Both the position numbers and the translations under genes were made by a program. This document shows, in pieces, positions 1 to 4,881 of a stretch of DNA of 7,562 nucleotides. Origin of the DNA: CAYILC01 sp964364145. GTDB lineage: Bacteria; Patescibacteriota; Microgenomatia; UBA1400; UBA12028. Below the pieces are notes generated by a model. It was not told the DNA's origin. It saw only the letters and a program-made list of their open reading frames with translations, and searched no databases. How positions within the stretch are numbered: the stretch's first letter is position 1; each line of letters opens with the position of its first letter. The DNA is taken from NCBI GenBank assembly GCA_964364145.1, contig CAYILC010000043.1:1-7562 (forward strand), given 5' to 3'.

Positions 1-91
1 TACCTTCACTTACACCATCTGAAATCCTGGAATTTGTTTTGCGCGCACTATAGTTCTGCCGAGTAGATAGAGTTTGATCTCATTTGTTATC

Positions 92-120
92 TTGAAATAA
101 ACATTCTTTTTTGGTATTCT
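92..120 (+). promoter_or_regulatory. Candidate sigma70-type promoter for the VPGMI-repeat ORF
   Basis: A -35-like TTGAAA (92-97) is followed by a 17-nt spacer and a -10-like TATTCT (115-120). A TG dinucleotide at 112-113 gives an extended -10 arrangement. The ATG of the downstream gene is at 130, only 9 nt after the -10 box, and the intervening TTCCGAACC has no Shine-Dalgarno sequence, so transcription would start at or within a few bases of the start codon. The hexamers and spacing are seen in the sequence; leaderless expression is inference. Confidence 0.5.
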
Positions 121-129
121 TTCCGAACC

Positions 130-528
130 ATGTTAACCCCTCAAGATCTTCAAGGTATTCGCGGCGTTGTTCGAGAAGAAGTACGTGATCAAATCCAAAG
201 CGCCGTTCCCGGCATGATTCACAACGAAATTCAGAAATCCGTTCCCGGCATGATACGAGTTGGTATTCAGGAAAACGTTCCTGGCATGATTCACAACGAA
301 ATTCAGAAATCCGTTCCTGGCATGATACAAGACGTTATTTCGCGTGAAATCAGCGCCTCGGAATCCAGGCTGATTAAACGGATGAAGGTGCTCGTTCATT
401 CAGAACATGTAAAGACTCGAGCTACGATCAATGAGGTTGTGGATTACTTTGACAAGCGTGTTCGAGTGACAGAACACCGCCTTGATCGTGTTGAACGGAC
501 ATTGGACCTTCCAAAACTTTCAAATTAA
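130..528 (+). CDS. Small helical protein with four 12-residue VPGMI repeats, function unknown
   Basis: This is a 132-aa protein that I cannot assign to a named family. An N-terminal charged helix (residues 1-24) leads into four tandem 12-residue units at residues 26-37, 38-49, 50-61 and 62-73, each opening with VPGMI, with IQ/IS near the end of the unit. A charged helical tail (about 74-128) follows, including 'DYFDKRVRVTEHRLDRVER', which has coiled-coil character. There is no signal peptide, membrane segment or cysteine, so a soluble cytoplasmic oligomer is the likeliest form. Short lysine/arginine/glutamate-rich helical ORFs of this general type are common in Patescibacteria, and I base the comparison on that overall look only. 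No SD precedes the ATG, but a promoter ends 9 nt upstream. The gene converges on the phosphodiesterase-like fragment with a 36-nt gap. The regular repeats and helix pattern argue for a real gene; no function can be assigned. Confidence 0.75.
   Translation: MLTPQDLQGIRGVVREEVRDQIQSAVPGMIHNEIQKSVPGMIRVGIQENVPGMIHNEIQKSVPGMIQDVISREISASESRLIKRMKVLVHSEHVKTRATINEVVDYFDKRVRVTEHRLDRVERTLDLPKLSN
205..348 (+). repeat. Four 36-bp tandem units (a 72-bp duplication) inside the small ORF
   Basis: The units are 205-240, 241-276, 277-312 and 313-348. Units 1 and 3 differ at a single base (C/T at unit position 6). The first part of units 2 and 4 also matches closely, with the same C/T change, before diverging after GGCATGATAC. 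The pattern fits a 36-bp unit that diverged and was then duplicated as a 72-bp pair. All units stay in frame, so copy-number change would alter protein length by 12 or 24 residues without a frameshift. Confidence 0.9.
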
Positions 529-564
529 TTTGATAAATAGTCAGAAGTGTAGTCATTACACCTA

Positions 565-867
565 CTACATCTCATATGCGCACAGAACCGTGTCCATCTC
601 TTCCGGAGTAAGTCCGCCGTGATGACCGATGAATGTTTGTGAAAACTTGCCTCGCTCGTACCACCACACCGAGTGATGCGCGTAAGGCAGGATCACAAGA
701 TTGCCGACACGGGAAAGAAATGCTGGAGGTTGAGTTGGCGCATCAGCCTTTCGGGGAAATTGTTCAGCAAAAGTTGGGTAAGGTGTTAGCAAAACAAGCG
801 GGGATGTTGATTGGGAATATGCTCGCACTATGCGGGAAAAATACTCTGTCTTAGAGTGTGAATACAT
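565..867 (-). CDS. Stand-alone C-terminal piece of an AlkP-superfamily phosphodiesterase-like protein, probable remnant
   Basis: This 100-aa ORF ends with GHHGGLTPEEM (residues 81-91), preceded by RVGNLVILP and HHSVWWYERG (53-73). That order matches the C-terminal end of type I phosphodiesterase/nucleotide pyrophosphatase-like members of the alkaline phosphatase superfamily, where a histidine in the HGG region is a metal ligand. The upstream two thirds of such an enzyme, carrying the Thr/Ser nucleophile and Asp/His metal ligands, is absent, so independent catalysis is unlikely. The ATG at 867 lies 5 nt after the pilO stop, with a short-spaced TAGGA overlapping that stop, so it is probably cotranscribed with pilMNO. 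The frame stays open upstream to 934, inside pilO, but without a usable start. It could be a decayed gene, a small domain kept for another role, or a C-terminal module whose partner lies elsewhere. Homology is judged by motif recognition only. Confidence 0.55.
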   Translation of the reverse strand: MYSHSKTEYFSRIVRAYSQSTSPLVLLTPYPTFAEQFPRKADAPTQPPAFLSRVGNLVILPYAHHSVWWYERGKFSQTFIGHHGGLTPEEMDTVLCAYEM

Positions 868-872
868 CGGTC

Positions 873-1682
873 CTACAACGAAAACGGATTCGCCCGTTGC
901 GCGGAAGGAGTTGCTCCACCTCCCGTAGCGTTTTCAACATAAATACGATAGTTACTTAACTTTCCAATATACTCATTCTCGTCTTTCGTAAGTTGGGGCA
1001 GTGGTTTATCACCAGTCACCGCGCCGCGCAGAGAAAAGAGCGGGGCATAATATGCCGAAAGTTTGAGCGAGGCTTCGTACAAACCCTCTTTAATCTGAAA
1101 TCGAGGCGCCAAATCCACCGTATCAATCTCCACAACAGGGGCCATTTTTGTCAACTCATTAAAGTATGTATTCAACTTTTCTGTCGTTCCCAAAACTTTG
1201 AGTTGCAACGGCATTTTTAATAGTGCTTCTGTTGCGCCAACAGTACCGGCCTTAGCAGAAGTTTGCGGTGCTGATAAGGGGACGGGAACTGCAGATTCCG
1301 AGGCCACCAATCCAACATTCCAGTCCAACCCGCTAAATAGAACATCTTGCTCGACTGCGAGTTGTTTGAGCGAGTGCAGGAGTTGTAAAAATGGCTTTGT
1401 AGACGGCAAGATGAGGTTGAGATTCATTTCTTGCTGTTGAAAAGAATTCACATCAAATGAAGAAAGAAACTTCAATTTATTATTCACTTGATTGAACGTC
1501 TGCTGTTCAGTGTTCAGTCGTAAGCGAGTATACGAAATTTGTTGAAACTGCGGGATAAGCACAGAAAACGTGAGCATCACCATGACTACCCAACTTAGTA
1601 TGGCGAGAAGAAGATAGCGACGCCTGCGAATAAGTTGTTCGAGCGAGAGATCCTTGGGATTGATTTGGGCTCCGGCGATCAT
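873..1682 (-). CDS. pilO: Type IV pilus inner-membrane alignment protein PilO
   Basis: This 269-aa protein has a short basic cytoplasmic N-terminus with RRRR at 19-22, one membrane span (about 23-43), a coiled-coil stretch (about 50-90) and an extracytoplasmic ferredoxin-like region. An Ala/Pro/Ser-rich linker (about 128-152) interrupts that region. In the known system PilO pairs with PilN through the coiled coils and links PilM to the pilus base. The C-terminal tail is long for PilO and ends in a Gly-rich stretch plus ANPFSL. The ATG overlaps the pilN stop as ATGA, and a strong AAGGAG (1687-1692) lies 4 nt upstream, so translation is likely coupled to pilN. PilO sequences are weakly conserved; the call rests on topology and on its position after pilM and pilN. 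Confidence 0.85.
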   Translation of the reverse strand: MIAGAQINPKDLSLEQLIRRRRYLLLAILSWVVMVMLTFSVLIPQFQQISYTRLRLNTEQQTFNQVNNKLKFLSSFDVNSFQQQEMNLNLILPSTKPFLQLLHSLKQLAVEQDVLFSGLDWNVGLVASESAVPVPLSAPQTSAKAGTVGATEALLKMPLQLKVLGTTEKLNTYFNELTKMAPVVEIDTVDLAPRFQIKEGLYEASLKLSAYYAPLFSLRGAVTGDKPLPQLTKDENEYIGKLSNYRIYVENATGGGATPSAQRANPFSL

Positions 1683-2242
1683 TGGTCTCCTTTTGCAACC
1701 AAAGAGTTGTATCCCAACGAACCGCTAATCACATACGTGGCATCCGCCTTACGAGTCAGACCCGTAACTTGAAAGGTGTACCCAACATCACCAGCAATCT
1801 TTTCTCGAACAATCTTTAACAACTCGAGCATACGGAAAACATCCGGTGACACAATTTGAAACGTTATGCGCGATTGTGTTGCGTCAAGTTGAACTTGCTG
1901 AATCACGTCTTCCGGAGGAATTAATGCATAAAAAAACTGCACTGCTTGGCGTTTTGTCTCACGCTGTAGGTCCAGATCATTCATCAGTTGGACTTTTTTT
2001 GCAAAAATAATATAGTTTTGCTCAATTTTTGAAAATTTTGTGATACTTTTTCGCGTTTGGTCTAGTGAATTGGAAATTGCTTTGCGTTGAAACTCAAAGA
2101 TCAGACGAATAACCACTATTCCAACCACAACCGCTAAAAACATGCCAAGAATAGAAGTGGTATAGCGGACGATGCGTTTGTCTTTGCGCGTCTGCAGATC
2201 CACCGCACCTCGCTGTTGACGTAAAAAGTTTATTGAACTCAT
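1679..2242 (-). CDS. pilN: Type IV pilus alignment protein PilN
   Basis: From the ATG at 2242 this is a 187-aa protein. Residues 3-7 (SINFL) correspond to the 'INLLP'-type peptide by which PilN binds the groove of PilM. A basic stretch (18-26) precedes one membrane span (about 29-49), then a coiled coil (about 52-100) and an alpha/beta extracytoplasmic domain to the end, with YALIPPEDV at 105-113 and VISGSLGY near the C-terminus. The frame is open to 2338 upstream, but that would add 32 residues before the PilM-binding peptide, so I chose the ATG giving MSSINFL. Its SD is weak (AGCGGA). The gene starts 55 nt after the pilM stop and overlaps pilO by 4 nt. Its role is to connect cytoplasmic PilM to PilO in the pilus assembly platform. 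Confidence 0.87.
   Translation of the reverse strand: MSSINFLRQQRGAVDLQTRKDKRIVRYTTSILGMFLAVVVGIVVIRLIFEFQRKAISNSLDQTRKSITKFSKIEQNYIIFAKKVQLMNDLDLQRETKRQAVQFFYALIPPEDVIQQVQLDATQSRITFQIVSPDVFRMLELLKIVREKIAGDVGYTFQVTGLTRKADATYVISGSLGYNSLVAKGDQ
1687..1692 (-). promoter_or_regulatory. Strong Shine-Dalgarno for pilO within the end of pilN
   Basis: AAGGAG on the minus strand lies 4 nt before the pilO ATG and inside the last codons of pilN. With the ATGA stop/start overlap this supports translational coupling of PilN and PilO, which form a heterodimer in characterised systems. Confidence 0.75.
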
Positions 2243-2297
2243 TGTTCCGCTCGCTTTCGTTGTGAGGCATAGAGGGTTTGAGGAAAAATAGATCCTG

Positions 2298-3326
2298 TCA
2301 TGCCTCGCTCCCCATCGCAAGTCCACCAGCAACGCCATACGCGGACATGTCTAAAGGATTGATTTCAACGCCTTTTTCTATAGTCAATGTGGAGAATGGA
2401 GAAAATAATGTGATCTCCAACGGCAAAGACTCGGCAATGGTGGGAACAACATTTGGTAATGCCGCCGATCCACCAGATAGCAAAACACGTTTTGTTTGCG
2501 CGCCTTGGTGTGAGCCAGAAAAGTACTGCAATGCTTTTTGCATCTCGGTGACAAAGAGGGTAAAGACAGGTTGCAGTGCTCCTCGCACTTTTCCTTCCAG
2601 TTGAGAGGGGTCGAGGCCATATGTTCGTTTGTAGGCCTCTGCTTGCGAAGGGTCAAGGCCAAGCGCGCGCTCCAGCGCGCGCGACAGCACGGTGCCCCCG
2701 TTTGGATAGGCATATACAAATGCCAACTCACCATTGTGCACCACAAACATCTCTGTTGTGGAAGCGCCAAAATGTACAACAAGCGTGGTGGGTAAATTTC
2801 GTTCAAGCCCAACTGCCCGATACAACCCCAACATATTCGTTTCCATTCCTGTTAATTCAAGACCACACTCCAACAACATGGTGCTGTACTGCTCTAATGT
2901 TTGCTTCATCATTCCAACAAGCAGGACGCGCATCTGTTCAGAAACATTTTTTTTGTCCGGTCGATACAGCACTTGGTACTCGAGTTGTAAGTTTTGCGCA
3001 GGAATCGGGATGTACTGCTCGGCCTGCCACACCACTGCCGAAGCAAGTTCCGCGTCAGATAACGGCGGCATCGTCACAATTTTTGTGGAGACCATGGACT
3101 CCGGCAACCCTACCCGAACGTTGGTAGTGGGGAAATGAAACTCGGCAAATAATTTTTTCACCAGAGCCATCAGTTTTTCACGCTCGGCCGGATCGACGGG
3201 AAGCACGCGACCCACTTCGTTGGGAATCATGGCTGCGCGAACCACGCGAAATGTTTTGCCAGTTTTTTTCAACTCAATGGCTTTGATTGTATATGTCCCG
3301 ATATCAAGACCAACAACAGAACCCAT
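2298..3326 (-). CDS. pilM: Type IV pilus actin-like ATPase PilM
   Basis: This 342-aa protein is full length for PilM. The phosphate-1 motif GLDIGTYTIK is at 6-15. The family hallmark region follows, with LPESMVSTKIVTMPPLS (74-90) and AVVWQAEQYIPIP (97-109). A phosphate-2-like segment VHFGASTTEM is at 184-193 and an adenosine-type motif LLSGGSAALPNV at 282-293. PilM is a cytoplasmic FtsA/actin-fold protein that binds ATP and the N-terminal peptide of PilN, joining the motor to the membrane platform. One oddity is that the Asp usual in the phosphate-2 DxG is His185 here. The start is supported by GGAG about 8 nt upstream and by the motif sitting at the expected distance from the N-terminus. It is the first gene of pilM-pilN-pilO-fragment and has its own promoter. 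Confidence 0.95.
   Translation of the reverse strand: MGSVVGLDIGTYTIKAIELKKTGKTFRVVRAAMIPNEVGRVLPVDPAEREKLMALVKKLFAEFHFPTTNVRVGLPESMVSTKIVTMPPLSDAELASAVVWQAEQYIPIPAQNLQLEYQVLYRPDKKNVSEQMRVLLVGMMKQTLEQYSTMLLECGLELTGMETNMLGLYRAVGLERNLPTTLVVHFGASTTEMFVVHNGELAFVYAYPNGGTVLSRALERALGLDPSQAEAYKRTYGLDPSQLEGKVRGALQPVFTLFVTEMQKALQYFSGSHQGAQTKRVLLSGGSAALPNVVPTIAESLPLEITLFSPFSTLTIEKGVEINPLDMSAYGVAGGLAMGSEA
2663..2682. repeat. GC-only perfect hairpin inside pilM
   Basis: Two 8-bp blocks of alternating GCGCGCGC (2663-2670 and 2675-2682) flank a 4-nt loop TCCA, giving an 8-bp all-GC stem in DNA or RNA. It encodes the duplicated residues RALERAL (216-222) of PilM, so the symmetry follows partly from a repeated Arg-Ala codon pair. 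Alternating CG is also Z-DNA-prone. Confidence 0.8.
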
Positions 3327-3363
3327 GGGCAGTCTCCAACTAGTATTTCATGAATGCATTCTC

Positions 3364-3392
3364 ATTATGCACGAGGAAGGGCAGGGGTTCAA
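3364..3392 (-). promoter_or_regulatory. Candidate sigma70-type promoter for pilMNO
   Basis: On the minus strand TTGAAC (3392-3387) is separated by exactly 17 nt from CATAAT (3369-3364), a 5/6 match to the -10 consensus. The predicted start of transcription near 3357 leaves a leader of roughly 30 nt containing the GGAG Shine-Dalgarno before the pilM ATG at 3326. It lies in the 208-bp divergent region shared with the plus-strand gene at 3535. Confidence 0.55.
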
Positions 3393-3414
3393 GAATGGGG
3401 TTGTTAAGTGGTTA

Positions 3415-3443
3415 TTGACATCATCTATTATGCGATGTTGAAT
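3415..3443 (+). promoter_or_regulatory. Candidate promoter for the plus-strand coiled-coil ORF
   Basis: A perfect -35 TTGACA (3415-3420) is followed by a 17-nt spacer and TTGAAT (3438-3443), a 4/6 -10 match. Transcription would start near 3450 and give a leader of about 85 nt before the ATG at 3535. It lies back to back with the pilM promoter, their -35 boxes about 23 nt apart, so one regulator could affect both. Confidence 0.45.
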
Positions 3444-3450
3444 AGTGATC

Positions 3451-3503
3451 CATCCGTCACAGCACGATTTTTTATTTCGACGCTGCGTCCCACCTAACGG
3501 ATG
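3451..3503 (+). repeat. Nested inverted repeat in the 5' leader of the coiled-coil ORF
   Basis: CATCCGT (3451-3457) pairs with ACGGATG (3497-3503), and inside it CAGC (3460-3463) can pair with GCTG (3482-3485). It begins at the predicted transcription start and ends about 20 nt before the SD. It could be a 5' stabilising stem-loop or an operator. The pairing is seen; function is not demonstrated. Confidence 0.4.
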
Positions 3504-3523
3504 ACAAATACTCATTATTTTTC

Positions 3524-3530
3524 AAGGAGG
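3524..3530 (+). promoter_or_regulatory. Near-consensus Shine-Dalgarno for the coiled-coil ORF
   Basis: AAGGAGG ends 4 nt before the ATG at 3535. It fixes the start codon and is the main evidence, besides amino acid composition, that this unrecognised ORF is translated. Confidence 0.8.
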
Positions 3531-3534
3531 ACGC

Positions 3535-3918
3535 ATGACCCCGACGACAAAAGTTTCCGAAATTACACTACAGGAGCTTGAAGAGTTCTTCACGAGAATC
3601 TTAAGAAAGCAATTTCCACTTCTGCTCGATGATGCTATGAAGCAACACTATCTTCCCGCGATTGAGGATATGATAGACAACAAGCTTAATCACCATCTCA
3701 ATCCGATAAAAACAACGCTCACTGTTGTGAAATTGCGTCTTGGAGGCATTGAAGATAGACTCGAAAATGTCTCAGATCGTCTCGACCTGTATACAAAAAA
3801 AGTTGATCGACATTTGTTACATCACGAAATTTTAGAGACACAAACACACATATACGAAAAGAAACGACAATCTCTCAGCGCTGTTGTCTCAGATCAATCA
3901 AAGAAACCATATGGGTAG
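3535..3918 (+). CDS. Small helical/coiled-coil protein, function unknown
   Basis: This 127-aa protein belongs to no family I recognise. Residues 10-52 form an amphipathic helical region (ELEEFFTRILRKQF, then AIEDMIDNKL). Residues about 57-100 have heptad-like spacing of Leu/Val/Ile (VVKLRLGGIEDRLENVSDRLD) typical of a coiled coil. The last 25 residues are polar and probably disordered. There is no signal peptide, membrane span or cysteine, so it is presumably cytoplasmic and oligomeric. Its general plan, an N-terminal helix then a charged coiled-coil tail, resembles the 132-aa ORF at 130-528, although I see no clear sequence identity. The start is set by the strong SD. It is divergent from pilM and converges on the pilin-like gene with a 29-nt gap. 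A structural or regulatory role near the pilus genes is possible but not shown. Confidence 0.78.
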   Translation: MTPTTKVSEITLQELEEFFTRILRKQFPLLLDDAMKQHYLPAIEDMIDNKLNHHLNPIKTTLTVVKLRLGGIEDRLENVSDRLDLYTKKVDRHLLHHEILETQTHIYEKKRQSLSAVVSDQSKKPYG

Positions 3919-3947
3919 ACTCGGAACAAACGGATAGAATACTTGGC

Positions 3948-4778
3948 CTACTTCACGATCGTCGTTCCGGAATACAGCACATAGTCCATCACCGATGGAT
4001 AAGCCGGCAATGTGCGGGCAACCTGGATTGCTTTTGTTTCGTTGCCAAGTTGATTCTTCGCCTGTGAAGTGATGGTGTAATACTGCGTCGGCAGTGTCCA
4101 TCCCACACCGTCAACTTGGATTGCAGAGTCGTTGAATAGGGGAATGATGCGAATCAAGGTATCACCAGTTTCCATCGTTAACAATACTCTGCTCGCGTAT
4201 CCATTGGTTCCGGAGAGCGCGATAGGGTAGCCATTGGTGTATGTACATCCCGCGTAACCATAGTTTCGTTGCGTCACAACCCCGCCGGTGTTTTTGATCA
4301 CATGAATAAGAACAGAAGAAACATTTTGCGATGGATCCGCATTGGTACAGTCGCGGCCTTTGCCCCAGTTAATCTGAAGTTGGGCTCCGTTAGCCACACC
4401 AGTCACATTCACACCTACAGAAGACCCTTCATCAACTCGAGTTTCTAATGTTTTTATACGCGCTACTGTGTAATCAACATTAATATCGCTGATGGTGGTC
4501 ACACTGCCGGAAAATGCGTCATTGGTATACAAAGAGTCTTGCGTTAAATCTTGTGAAAGAGCCGACTCAATACCACTTTCTGCCGCCTGATACACGCGCC
4601 CACCTTGTTCTTCCTGGCGTGAGAGGGAGACGTCCATCACTGTGCGTGAAGCAATCGAAACACCAACCGTTAACACCACAACCATAATAAGGAGAATGAT
4701 GAGTGCGACCTGGCCAGATTGGGCAGAACGAGGAGAAAATTGGATGCGAGACACAAAAAAATGCTGAAAGATATTCAT
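3948..4778 (-). CDS. PilX-like minor pilin/pilus assembly protein
   Basis: From the ATG at 4778 this is a 276-aa protein. A basic N-terminus leads into SGQVALIILLIMVVVLTVGV (21-40), part of a hydrophobic pilin-type helix spanning about 24-45. A polar helix with QEEQGGRVYQAAESGIESAL (55-74) follows, and this AAESGIE segment is characteristic of PilX/PilV-class minor pilins. The rest is beta-rich and extracytoplasmic, with two cysteines (144 and 178) that could form a disulfide. The usual G|F-E prepilin cleavage site is not obvious; SGQ at 21-23 is the nearest equivalent. Minor pilins of this class initiate pilus assembly. The frame extends to an ATG at 4847, but that would put about 45 residues before the helix, so I prefer 4778. 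No real SD is present, and a TATAAT ends 5 nt before the start. It is divergent from Fic. Confidence 0.82.
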   Translation of the reverse strand: MNIFQHFFVSRIQFSPRSAQSGQVALIILLIMVVVLTVGVSIASRTVMDVSLSRQEEQGGRVYQAAESGIESALSQDLTQDSLYTNDAFSGSVTTISDINVDYTVARIKTLETRVDEGSSVGVNVTGVANGAQLQINWGKGRDCTNADPSQNVSSVLIHVIKNTGGVVTQRNYGYAGCTYTNGYPIALSGTNGYASRVLLTMETGDTLIRIIPLFNDSAIQVDGVGWTLPTQYYTITSQAKNQLGNETKAIQVARTLPAYPSVMDYVLYSGTTIVK

Positions 4779-4783
4779 GAACT

Positions 4784-4789
4784 CATTAT
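4784..4789 (-). promoter_or_regulatory. Candidate -10 box for the PilX-like gene
   Basis: A perfect TATAAT on the minus strand, preceded by TGTG, ends 5 nt before the ATG at 4778. I find no good -35 hexamer at 15-19 nt spacing. Transcription starting 6-7 nt downstream would begin at the start codon, giving a leaderless message. The gene needs its own promoter because Fic on the other strand separates it from the genes to the right. Confidence 0.4.
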
Positions 4790-4840
4790 ACACAGATTTT
4801 TTTGGCAAGATCGAGAGGGAAATTGACCATAAAAATGGGC

Positions 4841-4869
4841 TTGACATATCAGTACTATATCAGTACTAT
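4841..4869 (+). promoter_or_regulatory. Candidate Fic promoter overlapping tandem operator-like repeats
   Basis: A perfect -35 TTGACA (4841-4846), a 17-nt spacer and TACTAT (4864-4869, 4/6 match to the -10) lie just upstream of the Fic ATG at 4882. The spacer, the -10 and the bases after it are made entirely of the 11-bp repeats, so any protein bound to them would block RNA polymerase. No SD precedes the ATG, so transcription starting near 4876 would leave almost no leader. Confidence 0.5.
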
Positions 4870-4879
4870 ATCAGTACTC
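4847..4879 (+). repeat. Three tandem 11-bp repeats, putative operator
   Basis: TATCAGTACTA occurs at 4847-4857 and 4858-4868, and as TATCAGTACTC at 4869-4879. Each copy contains the 6-bp palindrome AGTACT. The period of 11 bp is close to one helical turn, so three proteins could bind on the same DNA face. The array covers the promoter spacer and the -10. The Fic protein itself has a C-terminal winged helix, so autoregulation is a reasonable hypothesis. Confidence 0.85.
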
Positions 4880-4881
4880 AT

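Noticed and set aside
3..53. Plus-strand open frame from the left edge reading like a protein C-terminus (PSLTPSEILEFVLRAL, then a stop at 51-53)
   Set aside because: Only 16 codons are visible and the frame cannot be extended, so it could be the tail of an upstream gene or chance.
10..127. Minus-strand open frame of about 39 codons with protein-like composition, ending at 10-12
   Set aside because: It has no start codon after the stop at 131-133 and no SD, and it lies across the candidate promoter of the plus-strand gene. It is too short to separate from chance.
133..399. Minus-strand 88-codon ORF with repeated NHAGNGFLNF-like residues
   Set aside because: It is the antisense shadow of the 36-bp repeats in the plus-strand gene, whose amino acid composition and candidate promoter are much more convincing.
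547..561. Small hairpin GTGTA/TACAC between the convergent genes at the left
   Set aside because: The stem is only 5 bp, AT-rich in part and without a U-tract on either strand, so it is not a credible intrinsic terminator.
2243..2338. Upstream extension of pilN to 2338 overlapping pilM
   Set aside because: It would bury the PilM-binding INFL peptide 35 residues inside the protein. The ATG at 2242 puts it at the N-terminus as in the family.
2576..3138. Long plus-strand ORFs (183 and 134 codons) opposite pilM
   Set aside because: They are antisense to a strongly recognised pilM, have no SD and show no domain; they are coding shadows.
4777..4881. N-terminal extension of Fic from an in-frame ATG at 4777
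   Set aside because: It would translate the promoter and its repeats and put 35 extra residues before a protein that already has a family-typical N-terminus; no SD supports it.
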